From contig ML679961.1 in assembly GCA_007922225.1 (NCBI GenBank), forward strand, positions 76,582,652-76,646,651: 64,000 nucleotides of DNA, read 5' to 3'. The translations under genes were made by a program, and so were the position numbers. Origin of the DNA: Emydura subglobosa (taxonomy: Eukaryota > Chordata > Testudines > Chelidae). Positions 12,346-24,203 of this stretch are shown piece by piece (within the stretch, counting starts at the first letter, position 1; the number at the start of each line of letters is the position of its first letter). Under the pieces are notes generated by a model. That model worked only from the letters and a program-made list of their open reading frames with translations. It was not told the DNA's origin and did no database searches.

Positions 12346-13530
12346 TGAACTTTCTGGAAACTTTACCTGGTTTTCCAGTATCCTTTAGAATACCAGCTCA
12401 GGATAAGAGTTCATCAGATTATGTAAAATTAAGCAACTGGATTCAGGCCAGGTCAGTTGTTTGACAGGAGACCACTCAATGTGGTATGGGAAGTGAGACT
12501 CGTGATTGAGTAAGTAGTGTGCTTCTCTGTGAGTCAGTAACCAATGCCCTGTTGCTGTGTTTGTGGGTAGTGTGCTGCCCTTCTGCCATCTTCATGTCAA
12601 TTTTTGAATATGATGTAAAAGAGAGACTTATCCACTCTTGATCATCTGGAATCCCATTTGTCCCAGCCAGAATATGGAACTTCCAATATCCTACCTACAC
12701 CTCCCACTCCCATCCCAATCGCAGCATTTTCAATGGTCACTTCCCTTTCCCAAAACAGTTATTTGATGATGATGTATCATGGCAGCCATGTTCCACCTGA
12801 GAGATGATTGTATTTCAAGGATGAGTGAGTTAAATGTATAGGAAATAAAAATCTGTATAGTACTTTATGAAGGTCCAGTATTAATAGAAAGCATGATTAG
12901 TTCCATGAGATTACGCAGGCATTTAAGGATTTGTGCTGACTGACAATGGTCTTACAGGTTTTCTGTACCATAATGTACACTGAATGTTAATGTAATAGCT
13001 CGCCTAGAACCGCAGAATCTGTAAACTCTGAATGTTTCACGTATTTATAGAACATCGGGGCTGGTGAGCCAGGTTATTGCAGAGGGATAATGGACTTTGG
13101 AGGTGTACTTAAACCTGCAGTTTCAGGGCATCTTTTTGCTTGATCTACATAATGCCTATTGATATTTTGCTAACATAATGACCAGATTGTTTACTAGCAG
13201 ATGTTGCTGGCTTTTGATAACAGGTTACTTAAGCCCAGACAGATTATGGCTGCCAGTATTAGTTTTTGATGCTTGCATTAAGACACAAAATATGTTCCAC
13301 TTGTGAAACTGAGAGACTGACAGCTCTGCCTAGGACAAAATATAGTAGAGATTTTATAGTACAGTACAAGTTTCCCCTCACTCCCCTGCTGAACAGTCAT
13401 GGTCTTCAACATGCACTACTATTCCAGTCTATCCTCACTCCCCACAGTTTGGCCATCATGCCTAAATCCTGGCCTATACTTCTGCTGTTTTAGTCCAGTC
13501 CCCAAACCTCTGTCCCTCATCTCTACAAAT
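12346..13530. other. Non-coding stretch
   Basis: No exon or named repeat recognised. Short ORFs at 13266-13785 partly overlap the MITE at 13539 and are not genes. Confidence 0.4.
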
Positions 13531-13670
13531 GTCCTGACAAGGGTGACCAGATGTCCCAATTTTATAGGGACGATCCCAATATTCTGGGCTTTTTCTTATA
13601 TAGGTGCCTATTACCCCTCCATCCCCGTCCCGATTTTTCACACTTGCTCTCTGGTCACCCTGATCCTGAC
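13531..13670. mobile_element. hAT-like MITE with 8-bp target duplication (copy 1)
   Basis: The element occupies 13539-13662 (124 bp). Its ends are aagggtgaccagatgtccca and, on the other strand, cagggtgaccagagagcaag, close to the CAGGG edge of hAT transposons. The flanks gtcctgac (13531-13538) and atcctgac (13663-13670) match at 7 of 8 bases, as expected for an old hAT target-site duplication. There is no coding capacity. A second copy lies at 19637-19757. Confidence 0.85.
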
Positions 13671-14575
13671 TGCAGCACCCCTTACTCTCCCATTCCCAGC
13701 TATGCTTGTGCACCACAGTCCTGACTGCTATCGTCACATGCAATTTCAGCCCTGGCTATCTCCGGGATCATGTGCATGTATGTGAGGGGCGTAGTGTGGA
13801 AAGATGTCCACGAACAATTAGTGTGAGACCACAACACTCATTTTAATCCGTGGGTGTGTGAATTGATCTGATCTGTACACAGCAATCTCCAGAACTGAAC
13901 AGCTAGGACAGTGGCTCTTAAACCATGCATTGAGCACTTGTAGATAGTTCAAGGACCTTGTTTCTCAGTGCTTAAGTCTTTCTCTCCCTCCCGCTGTCTC
14001 TCTTCCCCCATTTGTTTTGAATTAAGGTGTGATTGTTAAATGTTTATGCTAATACATATGATTGGTTTTGATTTCTCTTACTTGCAGACCAAGCCACACT
14101 GAATGATGTGCCCATCAGCTTTGTAATCACTTTATGCAAAACTGTTACTTTCCCATCAGTTAGCAGTTATAAGCTCTCTTCTCCCATCACTATCTTCTTG
14201 CCCAACTCCTGTCTTTCTAGCAGGGAGTTACATGATTGTAACTGATCTCAGAACCTGACATGTTTACCTTTGTGTATGTTATGGGAGAAAGACTTCACTT
14301 TGGTTGACCGATTTCCTTTGGTGTACTCCGCTGTCAGAAGGAACAGTAGACTATGGCTGGGATCATGTCAGATTTCATAAAACCAAGCAGGTTTGAGCTG
14401 TTTTAGGACTTGGATGAGAGCCTGCCAAGGAGGAGAAATAAGGAGCTCCAGGATATGGCATTGACTTGGGAGGTGGTGCTCTTTGCTCTGAGTCAGTTCT
14501 GAATCATGTTGCATGGCACTGTGTTGCTAAATGTGTTGTGGAACAGAAATTAATGGAGTTCCTAAGCTCTCATGA
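13671..14575. other. Non-coding stretch
   Basis: No exon or named repeat recognised. Confidence 0.4.
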
Positions 14576-14765
14576 TGTTTAAGACTTATAGCACTTTTTG
14601 TAGAAAAAGAACATCTGTCCTGGTGTCCCACCCAAATTCCAATATAGGTAATTACAGTTGCAATTGGATCAGAGTGTTCTTAATTTCCTATGTGACATCC
14701 TGGCCCCATTGAAATCAATGGGAGTCTTGCCACTGACTTCAGTGGGGCTCAGATTTCACCCTCTG
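14576..14765 (+). repeat. SINE fragment plus small palindromic repeat
   Basis: The block 'agcactttttgtagaaaaag' followed by 'gtcctggtgtcccacccaaa' matches the body of the element at 10135-10625. From 14703 a short palindrome follows: ccccattgaaatcaatggga, then tgacttcagtggggctcaga. The palindrome may be a separate tiny insertion. Confidence 0.5.
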
Positions 14766-15114
14766 TCTCTAAAATTTTATCTCAATAAGCCTATTGGATT
14801 CAGGTAACATTTGACCTCTGTAAATACCGTATGGAAATAATCACGAGTGAAATATTGCAAAATTGTCTTGATGCCCAAGACAGAAGACATTTGTCTTTCT
14901 TATTTTTGATCCTTTTGCTGGATCCCATGTATTATTTACCCTTTTTGTTTCTGGACATGTGTGACTCTGTAATTTCCATACAAAATGTTGATTAAGGATA
15001 AGCAAATGCTACATATGCTCCCGAAGCTAGCGAGTGCTCCCAGAGTTGTCAAAAATTCATTTTCAGGTTTAATTTCCTGAAATGGATCTTTGTCTCTTGT
15101 TTGTTATGTCGGTT

Positions 15115-15217
15115 GATATTATGGTAGTGTCTAGGCGTCCCAGTCACGATTCCCTCTGTGGGAGGTGCTGTACAAACACAGAACAAAAAGACAGTCCTTG
15201 TTACAAAGAGCTTATTT
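15115..15217 (+). repeat. Ancient interspersed repeat (copy 1 of 2)
   Basis: Shares with 63354-63480 the order gtgtctaggcgtcccagtca, then aggtgctgtacaaacacaga, then acaaagagctta. Family not assigned. An open frame of 152 codons starting at 15082 runs across it; because it includes repeat sequence and no domain, I do not call it a gene. Confidence 0.65.
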
Positions 15218-16445
15218 TTGTTCTGCCCAGAGGAATGATATGTAAGACAAATGTAATGTTATTGGCTTTATCTAAAAACAAGTCAAAGATCAACATGTTT
15301 CCCCCTCTCCCTTTTTCTCCATATTCTCCACCATATGCCTGTGGGATAGTGATGTCTGTGATCTGTAGCCTAATATATTTTGAACCAAGCTCTTCAGACT
15401 TTATCACACTTTTCAAATATAATAGAGTTAGTGTCCTATGCAATCTCTACAAGGAATCCCAGATGGCAAAATTCCATTGCTTTTCAGACCTATCTCACTG
15501 GCTCTTTACCCCTTCTGAAAGACCTCTAAACATCATGTAACCATTTGGAAGACCTGAAAGAGCTGACAAGCTAATTTCTAGGAAGCTGTCTTCCAATGTG
15601 AAAGATTTAGATTAAAGCAAATGGAACAGAAATCTGCTGTAAAGTGCTATGAAGTCCAGAAAACACAGTGAAAATCTTCCTATTGAAGGGTCCTTCTCCA
15701 TAAACATCACATGCAAACAACCTGGAGAACACAACAATGTAAGGATAAAGTATCATGGACATGGGATTTTGATCCCTCTAGCTTGAAATTTCAAAACAAA
15801 ATCCAGTCAAAACTTCCAAGTTCTCCTTCTTTTGATGCCAAATTATGAATGTCATGATTTTGATGCCAAACTGTAAATTATCCCAGGTTCACTCAAAACT
15901 TAGCCCAGAGTCTCTTGCAGAGTTCTCAAACCTTTCCATAGACCTGGCCTGAGCTTTGAGCTTGTACCAAACCCCAACATCAGGTGGAAACTGTAGGGTT
16001 TCTGAGCATGTTGCATGGCCCAACTTGCACGGGAAGTGACCCACCAGCCATAACTATGAGCATCACCACTGCACCACTAAAAGCAACAAGATGTCGAACG
16101 GTGTGAATGATTTGTTTGTTTGTCCCTTGACCGAACTCCGATTGTGGTAGCATTTTTCAGTTTCTCTTAAAAAGATTACAGACAACTATTTAAAAACCAT
16201 GAGGCTGGCAGAATAATTTCATTCTGAAGAACTGCTTAATGGAACTCCAACCAGTCATGACTACCTTTTTAAGAGTGTTGGCAGGGAGAGCCCTTGAACA
16301 GGTTTCCTATATTAAGTGAGGTAGAATAAACCTCACTTTATTCCCAGCTGCTATTTCAAAGGCTATGGAAATATCAGAAACTAATTATTGTTGTTAGACT
16401 TTGCCTTGATCACAAAACTACAAAGGTGCTTTCAGTTGGGCTGCT
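15218..16445. other. Non-coding stretch
   Basis: No exon or named repeat recognised. Confidence 0.4.
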
Positions 16446-16446
16446 G

Positions 16447-16468
16447 TATGTATGTATGTATGTATGTA
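16447..16468. repeat. (TATG)n microsatellite
   Basis: About five and a half perfect TATG units. Confidence 0.9.
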
Positions 16469-16602
16469 GTGCTACCTCCCAGTAGTCTTGGAAAAGACTG
16501 CTGCTTAAATTGTTGTGGATCCATCCCACACTGAAATCAGAAGAAAGACTTCTGTTGACTTCACTGGGTGTTGAATCAGCTCCTTAATCTCTTTGGCAAT
16601 AA

Positions 16603-16625
16603 ATATATATATATATATATATATA
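16603..16625. repeat. (AT)n microsatellite
   Basis: About eleven perfect AT units. Confidence 0.9.
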
Positions 16626-17029
16626 GTTCTGTGGCCAGAATACCAGGGCATGGCCAGGAATGGATGTGAGTCACACAAGATAACCCATACAAGAAAAAAA
16701 TATTTTATAGACAGAGTGTGGTGTTGAATGGATCATTGCAGCATATGGCTGTTTTGGGTTGTTGTTTTGTTTGGGAAATATACCCATGAAATTCATGTCA
16801 ACTGTATTTTTACTTCCAGCTTTCAAGCAGAAAGAGAATGTACAGGCATGAGTTAACCTAGTTGAGTTATAGTTTGCTTATTTAGTTAGCCTTGATCAAA
16901 ACCAATACAGACACAAATAAAAATATATAAAATCAAATGCCAAATCTAAATTCATAAACAGATTCAATAAGAACAATTTACATTAAATATTTGCATTTTT
17001 ATAGTATTTTTTATTTGCAAATCTCAAAA
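16626..17029. other. Non-coding stretch
   Basis: AT-rich. Nothing recognised. Confidence 0.4.
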
Positions 17030-17200
17030 CACTTTTACTAACATTAATTAAGCTTTATAGCACTACTCTAACATAGATAAACATTAGCCCCATTTTATAG
17101 ATGAGGAAACTGAGGCACAGAGAGGGGATGTAAGGTTGGTCAGTGGCAGAGCCACTCTAAACTCGACTCCTGCTCTAGCTACCACTAGAATATGCTCCAC
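17030..17200 (-). repeat. MIR-type SINE, antisense
   Basis: Antisense MIR core: ccccattttatagatgagga, aactgaggcacagagagggg, then cagtggcagagcc and the reversed head 'ctctagctaccactaga'. Confidence 0.75.
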
Positions 17201-18393
17201 TTCCACCTTTACAAATTAATGATAAAAAAGTAAGGTGAGTAAGGTGTTCACAATCTGACTCATTCATAATAACAAATCCCAGTGCTATGTGAAAACATGT
17301 AACATTACCAAGTCAGAATTACTATCAGCATCTCCAGCTTAGAGTGAGATTTACACATTATCTACCTCTCTCTGAGAAGCTAAGTGAAGCATCTGGCTGA
17401 GTTTCTTCTCTTTTTTTTGACAGATTAACACCATTTCAAAAAATTATTTCGTTTCTGGGTGGGAGTGTGTTGTCATCTGTGCTACAGAACAGAACTGATA
17501 CCTGCAGTCAGAATAGCGTGTTGCAATGCAGTTGCCTTTATCCATCATGAAAACCACGTTTGACTCTTGTAGGTTAAAAGATACAAGAGCAAATTTGGCT
17601 CCCAGTTACGTGAGTCCAACGCCAATGAACTCAGTGTGACTACAAATCTCTTTGTGGTTCAATTTCTCATTTGCAGACTGGGGCTAATGGTAGTTCCCTA
17701 CGTCTCAGGAAGTGATGGGGACTACAGAAGTAGTAACAAAATTAGCACAGTAAAGTAGGCTATAAACAAGCTGTGGTGTATATTGAACTCTTGCTGGCCG
17801 GTCAGTAACTTCTGTTAGTCTCTTAAAAAGTTGTGCACAAAAGTGCTCTTTCACAGGACCCTCTCCACTCCAACAAAGCATGCAGTGAGTGTGCAGTAAT
17901 GAGTAAAAATATGACCCTTCTGAAAGAAGACTGCATTTTACATGTATGCACAGCTCTCTGGTGAGGAGAATAAAAATTGCTCACGTACGTATCACAGGCC
18001 CTATATTGCTAACTGCTAAAGGAGATTCGTGTCAATGGAATTGCAGTGGTTTACAGCAAAGGCTGAAGTTAGCTTCTGGACTTTTGCTTCCATCACCCAG
18101 GCCACAAAATGTTTCAGATGCTAGCAAGCTTGTTGCTTGCTGGGAGAATAAAATGTTACTCTGGCCAGTTAAGGAATGGTGCTGATGTGCTCTGTGAGGA
18201 AGCTCTATCCAGTCCTCTTTCAGAAGGATGGCTATTATGCTGTGGAGCCTGGCAGAAAGGAAACACTACAACAGGGGAAAGCGGGATGATTCTCAGGAGA
18301 CTGTCAGGGACTCAGTACCCTTCAATGGTGAAAAACGCACACACTGCTAAATTAACAGGAAGCCCACTTTATAAATGCAATTGCTGTGCATTA
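17201..18393. other. Non-coding stretch
   Basis: No exon or named repeat recognised. Open frames at 17946-18417 lack any recognisable domain. Confidence 0.4.
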
Positions 18394-18470
18394 AGGGCCG
18401 GATCCAAAACCCATTGATATCAATGGAACACCCCCACTGACATCAACTGGGTTGTGGATCAGGCCTTAAG
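18394..18470. repeat. Small palindromic element, about 75 bp
   Basis: The two arms are agggccggatccaaaaccca and, on the other strand, aaggcctgatccacaaccca. The centre has 'ttgatatcaatgg' and 'ctgacatcaact'. Related palindromes occur near 14703, 45020 and 47171. Confidence 0.65.
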
Positions 18471-19628
18471 GACTTAATTACATTCTCATCTCCCATTTAA
18501 ATAACAGGCATTCCTTTCTCCCAGCCACCAGAAGAATTACACCTTAAATATTTTGCCCTCTAATACTACTATCCTTTGTGGGCAGATATGAGCGACTTTT
18601 CCCAGTGAATAATCACTTTTATTTCCATCTATCCCCAACAACGGCCAAACCATAACATGAAAAGCTGAGACAATTTGCTTGATTTGTCTGCCCAGCTTAA
18701 ATCATTCTACAAAATCTTTATTTGTAATTCAAACAAACGTTCAGTTGAAACTGTTAGGGTATAAGGGCGTAGGGGGAATCTGCACCAAAAGCTTTTTTTT
18801 GCCCTGCCCTGTTTTATTAATGTAACTGCCAGTTTCTGTTTCCACCTTTGTAGATTTATGTGCTCCATTTGAATCTTGTAACAAATCAGCCCATTTTCGT
18901 TCTCCCACTGCTGTAAATTCAATCCATATGTCTTAAAATGTCCTTTCATAGGATTAACATGGAAAAAGGAAATGGACTCAGGCTCTGTATAGGAGGCTTC
19001 AGTGTAGTGAGAGAGCACTTCCAGTTTGTGTATATTGCTTCTATTAATTCTTAGAACTCGAGCTTCCTAATTATTCAGATTAGAGACCATTGGCAGGGTT
19101 TTCTCTATTAGCTAACAGTGATGTACAGTGCAGAGACACAGCAGGATAAATCATTCCCTTATCCTCGGAATGTCCAGGAAGTTCTTGATGCAATCGTTGG
19201 CTGTGCCACAGAGCAGGATGTGAAGAGGATATGTCCTGCTGAATTGGAGAGGGAGGGAGAGATCAATTCTGGATAACATTTCAAAAGAAAACATCAGGAC
19301 AAAGTAACAAAGATCTCCCCCAATGTGGCGCAGTTTAATTGGCAATGATCTGCACAGGACTGAAATGACAGGAGAAGGCTACAGAGTTAGAATGAAGTAC
19401 TCACCACACATAGGACTGGACCAGTAAAGGTATTGCATGTCAGGATTGAAATGAATTGGCAGAGCTGTATGAGGATCAAAGACTGAATAGCTTAGGGTGC
19501 CACAGATCAAGACTGGGGTACATTGGCAGAGAAGTGTATGGAGTCCTAGGTCTGCAAGGAATTCAGCAGGTCTGGGCTGAGATACATTGGTAGAGAGTTT
19601 TGTGATGGACCCAGGAGTGGATTTATGG
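18471..19628. other. Non-coding stretch
   Basis: No exon or named repeat recognised. Antisense open frames at 18707-19018 and 19379-19657 have no domain I recognise. Confidence 0.4.
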
Positions 19629-19765
19629 GAGCTGCTTAGGGTGACCAGATGTCCCAATTTTATAGGGACAGTCCCGATATTCGAGGCTTTGTCTTATATA
19701 GGTTCCTATTACCCCTACCCCGTCCTGATTCTTCACACTTGCTATCTGGTCACCCTAGAGCTGCT
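19629..19765. mobile_element. hAT-like MITE with perfect 8-bp target duplication (copy 2)
   Basis: The element occupies 19637-19757 (121 bp), with ends tagggtgaccagatgtccca and, on the other strand, tagggtgaccagatagcaag. It is flanked by identical gagctgct at 19629-19636 and 19758-19765. The 8-bp duplication supports hAT superfamily transposition. It is clearly the same family as 13539-13662. Confidence 0.9.
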
Positions 19766-20439
19766 GCACATCAGGATTCCACTGCAATGACTGAATTGCA
19801 AGTGAAAACTTGCTCAGTGTCTGCTGACATTATGACAAGCTTTAAACAGTACTCACACCTTTCACTTCCAGTCACATGAAACTCTCATCCAATTTGGGTC
19901 TGTTTTGCTACAGATAAAGGCAGAACTGTGAAGTGATACACAAAGCAGATTGTGGGTTCTGATCACCACTATAGAAATTGCTCATGCATTATTGACAAAA
20001 CTAGTGATTTTACATCAGTGCTCTTGTAAAGATGGTGAAATGTTTTTAGAAACATACTTAACAGCCAGAGACAGAGAGAAGTATTTCCAATCAAAATTTC
20101 TAGTTGGGTCATTTGTAGAAAAGCAAATAAATGCTTTTATGGGCTAGTTTTTCAAAATCAGTCTCCCACCTTCCAAAGGTAATCTTACATGCCCCAATTT
20201 TCACACACATAAAAACCTAAACTTGTGCATTCAAAACTGCCTGCAGATGCCCAAATGAGATGTTAATTAATGGCCTGGTTTTCAGAGGTGCTGAAAATGT
20301 ACAGTTCCTTTTCACCTCAGTTGGATTTGACAATTATGCTCACCAACCCTAAAAATCAGGTCATTGCATCTAGTAGTCTGATTACAGCTGTGCAAATTCA
20401 GCCTGTGAGCACACAACCACATTTTTGCATATAATTTTA
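19766..20439. other. Non-coding stretch
   Basis: No exon or named repeat recognised. Confidence 0.4.
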
Positions 20440-20731
20440 GGTTACACAGCAAAGAAAATATCAAAAACAAAAAACCCAAAAAACCCCACAGCAGTGACTT
20501 TGGGTCAATTGACTTGGGCTTGTGCCACACGGGTTAAAAATAGCAGTGTAGATGCTGCTCAGAAGGGAGCCCCAGCTATGAAACTCAGCAGGGGGGGGGG
20601 GGGAAGGGAAGGGAAGAGAAGAGCCTTGGAGCTTCTATTCTGCTATTTTTGGCCCTGCAATGTAAGCCCAAGTCAGTTGACCCAAGCTCCGAGACTTGCT
20701 GCTGTGGGATTTTTTTTGCTGTGTAGACACC
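20440..20731. mobile_element. MITE with long imperfect inverted arms
   Basis: The left arm contains ttacacagcaaagaaaa, ccccacagcag and gggtcaattgacttgggctt. The right arm carries the same pieces in reverse order and orientation, including aagcccaagtcagttgaccc and ctgctgtggga, ending in gctgtgtagac. The centre has a 13-base G run at 20591-20603 followed by a purine tract. It lies about 310 bp upstream of the first ABTB2 exon. Confidence 0.7.
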
Positions 20732-21043
20732 CTGAAAAGCTTCTTTAGACTCGCCAAAGCTTTTATTGTAATTTTATTTTAACTGTTTGTTTCCAGCGTT
20801 TGCAGGCTGCAAACAGTTTTTGTATTTGCTCCAAAGAGAGCACAGCTGCTCTGCTTCTGCCAATCAACAGCACCAATTGGCTCAAAAGACCTTCTGAATG
20901 CTGTGAGAGCAGCATCCATTGCATTCCCCAGTCACCACTACGAACAGAAGACTGTGCTTTCAATATTTCCATCCATCCATGGATAGTGGAGTTATCGCCT
21001 ACCCCTGCAATTTTACTTATAACCTCTTCTCTGCTCTCTCCAG

Positions 21044-21190
21044 GTGTGCTGTCTTTGCCTGCCTACTTCAGCCCTTACAATGATGGCTCCATAAGCAATG
21101 ATGGACGAGCTGATGCTTATGCCCAGCTGGAACTCCGCACCTTAGAACAGTCTCTCTTGGCCACTTGCGTTGGAAGCATCTCAGAACTAA
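21044..21190 (+). CDS. ABTB2: ABTB2 internal exon, 147 bp
   Basis: ABTB2 is an ankyrin-repeat and BTB-domain protein, studied as a likely adaptor for ubiquitination. The exon follows a strong acceptor (pyrimidine tract ending ctgctctctccag) and ends at gtaagt (21191). It is entered in phase 1 and left in phase 1. The frame carries '[19 protein letters not shown]' and then '[19 protein letters not shown]'. The paralogue ABTB3 (BTBD11) has the related 'LRTIEQSLLATRVGSIAEL' and differs in the preceding segment, which is why I choose ABTB2. This part lies in the N-terminal region ahead of the ankyrin repeats. The family and frame are clear; the paralogue choice rests on remembered family sequence, not a search. 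Confidence 0.87.
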
Positions 21191-23992
21191 GTAAGTTTCA
21201 GATGTAACTGATCGTTTGTTTAAACAAAATACAAGGCCTGCTGCTTATTGAAGTCATTGCCTTCCACATGAGCAGCATTGGTTGTGGAAAATGTAATTGT
21301 TTCAGGGTACCGTTCCTGGAAATCAGATTATGCCATTAGGATGTTTTGTTCTTAATTTATGCCTAAAATGTCCCTCTTCCAGCATTTCGTTCTTTTTCTT
21401 AGTGATTTCAGTGCTGGTAAATAAGCCATTTCTCTCTATCCAGGTGCCTACATGGCTTTCATCAGCCTAATATTGGAGTACTAGATTGTGACAGCAGTCA
21501 GTCAAATGGCCACAAGTTCATCTTCTAGTTGTCATGCACTAGTACTGTTTGGGTTGCAGACACCTCAGGGGAATGTTGGGGGAGGGGAGGTTGGGTTTTT
21601 TTTTTTTTAATTTAAAAAATAAAAAGGGGAGGGGGAAAATCCCTGAAAATGCTTCTGTTATAATAAATTTGGTAAACCTCTTTTTTTGTTAACAAGCCCC
21701 AGATTTTGGTCCTAAAAAGTACTTAACAATGCCCCTTTAAAACTAAGTAAATGATTTGTGTTTTCCTGGCCTCATTTTCCTTGCAAAATTTCTGCTGGCA
21801 CCACTTTCCCAGTCCCCATCATCTGAATGCTAATGAACATCAGGGGCCCGCCAGGCCCGGAGCTTGTGGTAGTGGTTTCCCCATTTATTTTGCAACTTGC
21901 GTTTAATTTGAGGTTTTTCAAATTTTTTTAACACACCTCTATTTATTCTGGAACACAAGAGAGCATTTGTAGGACGGGCCCATGATTGAATGCGGCTTCC
22001 TTTCACTCTTCCCTAGTTCCTGCTTTAGTCAGCTTAGGCATTACTTCTAGTGAATGGATCTCCTGATATAGTCACCTACTGATTTTAAAATATGGTCTGG
22101 AGGTTGCCAGGGGAGTAGGGAGAGGGAACGCAGGAGTAGAGGGATGTTATTCTTTGCTGAAAATTTGAATTCCAGATGCATTTCTTTTCGGAATCCCACA
22201 TGATTAGGGTTAGCACTGATGCTAGAAGATGCATAGGATTCTTGTAAGAAAGTTTGGATCTTAGGGAAAGATTCAGGAGCTGCAGGAATGGAAAAGCTGA
22301 GACATTAGGAGGTTTTTTCTCTCTGGAGTCTACCTGTAAAATGAATTTACCATGCGACAAATGAGTGGAACAGCTTCACATTGCAAAGTGAGGGTTTTAA
22401 CACCCCATCGATCTGAATCACTAATAACAGCATAATGCTCAGACATACAGTAGCTGTGTGTTTTCTCCAGGCTATGTAATATCAATCCTTAAAGCATTCA
22501 GCTGGAGGCAGCTTAGTAAACTTGGTTTCTTTGTTGTTAGACCTAAATGGACTAGCCTGATCCTAAGGACTGCTCTGGGAGGAGGGGGGTCAGGGAGTGG
22601 GGAGGTTTGAATTCACATTTTGTATGGCTAAATTCACGGCGCCATCTCAGACTCAGCTTGGTGTTGGTGGCTATTTCAATTCCATCCTTTCCCAGCATTG
22701 TAACCATAGAATACAATGGAGGGACGTTTCCTGTGAGGATTTTTAGAGGACTGTAGAACATAAAGCAACAGAAGATTCCCAGGGAAAAATAGATCCTGTG
22801 CATGAATCGTATTCTATACTGCTAGTTCAGACTAGTGGTACAGGAATACAATTACTGTAAATTGTAACATTTGAGGCCTTTATTGTCGGGCTGCTATAGT
22901 GTTTGTAACGTAAGGTGTGGTATGTTTAAAGCAAGTGTCAGATGAAGAATACTTGGGATTTATGTAGCCAAAGACGCTCTCTGCAAGTGCTAACTCACAG
23001 CAGCTCTGTGCGTCTTTTTGGGAATATGCAGTTTTGGAAACTTCTTCCTATTCTGAGTGGGAAGGGTTAATATCTTTTTTATTTGTTTTTTTGTAGCAGC
23101 TGTCTAACATAGGCTTTCCCCCTCCCAGCTGCATGGTCAGGGAGTCTTCTGATGTATCCACACAGGAAGATTGACAAGGGTTCAGAATCACTAAAGACTG
23201 AGCAGCTGGGAGGATATTGGATGCTTTCTCCTTGGGTTGGGACCCTTTCAAGGATCAGGAAGATCTGTGAAAAGCAGAGTGATAGAAATATAAGGGCTGA
23301 TGGATCTTTTTACTCCTTGGAAGCAGTCTACAGCTAAAGAACAATGAGCAGGATAAGAGTAGCAGACACCAACAAGAAGGCACTTCCAATTAGGACAGAG
23401 GCTTTCCCTCTCCTCTCTTTCCCTGTCAGAAGAACCTGGGCAGACAGTTGGAACTTGAGGACTAGTTAGGTGGGATCACATGGTTCCATTGTAGGGAACT
23501 GGTCTGGCCTTATAATATGTAGAGGACAGGGAGAACCAAAACAATCAACCTACATGGATGCTGCCTCTGTCCCCTTGCATAAATTCCCAATCCAGTGCTA
23601 ACGGAGGATTTTCCAATGTGGATTTCATTAGCCAAAGGCAGGCAAGAAGCCTATAGATGTGACTTCAGCAGGAAAGGATTTTTTTTGTTTGTTTGTTTGT
23701 TTAAAAAAAAGCCAGCATTAAAATAACAAAGAAAAACAATGTAAAGGCATCCCACCGATCCCCGGGTGACAGGCAAGTATCACAACCTAGATAGAAGTTT
23801 AATTCTACCATTGTCTAACTAATAGCTATGAATTTAAAAGAAAATTAAATTTTCATTGCAATAAACTATAAAATGGCATATTGGCTTAGTGGGTAAATAA
23901 TAATTTACGCACATAGAAGATTTCTCTCAGTTGCCAAACATGTGAGTCTGAATGAACATTCAGAAATGCTTTTCCTGTTCCCTTTTGTGCAG
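21191..23992 (+). other. ABTB2 intron between the two visible exons
   Basis: A 2.8-kb intron bounded by gtaagt and a pyrimidine-rich acceptor (cctgttcccttttgtgcag). It contains a T run at about 21598-21611 and a (GTTT)n patch near 23680-23702. No further exon or named repeat recognised. Short ORFs on both strands appear random. Confidence 0.75.
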
Positions 23993-24203
23993 GTGACTTG
24001 GTATCACGAGCAATGCACCACATGCAATGTTTGAACACCCTCCGCCCCAGCATGAGCCCTGTCCGGCAAACCAGGCAACAGCAGCCCATCACCTGGTCCC
24101 CTGACGCCCTCCACACCCTCTACTACTTCCTACGTTGTCCTCAGATGGAGTCCATGGAGAACCCCAACCTGGATCCACCAAGAATGACCCTGAACAATGA
24201 ACG
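23993..24203 (+). CDS. ABTB2: ABTB2 internal exon, 211 bp
   Basis: This exon continues the frame of 21044-21190. The single base left over there plus the first two bases here make a serine codon, giving the family sequence '[17 protein letters not shown]'. It goes on to '[18 protein letters not shown]' and '[16 protein letters not shown]', and leaves in phase 2 at gtaggg (24204). In ABTB3 the matching part reads '[20 protein letters not shown]', so the two paralogues are close but distinct here. It lies in the region before the ankyrin repeats; the BTB domain would be encoded further downstream, outside the window. There are no stops or frameshifts, so the gene looks intact here. Confidence 0.88.

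Noticed and set aside
13399..13785. 128-codon open frame similar to 19587-19790
   Set aside because: The similarity comes from the shared hAT-like MITE, not from a gene family.
15082..15540. 152-codon open frame on the + strand
   Set aside because: Part of it is an interspersed repeat shared with 63354-63480. No domain, no splice context.
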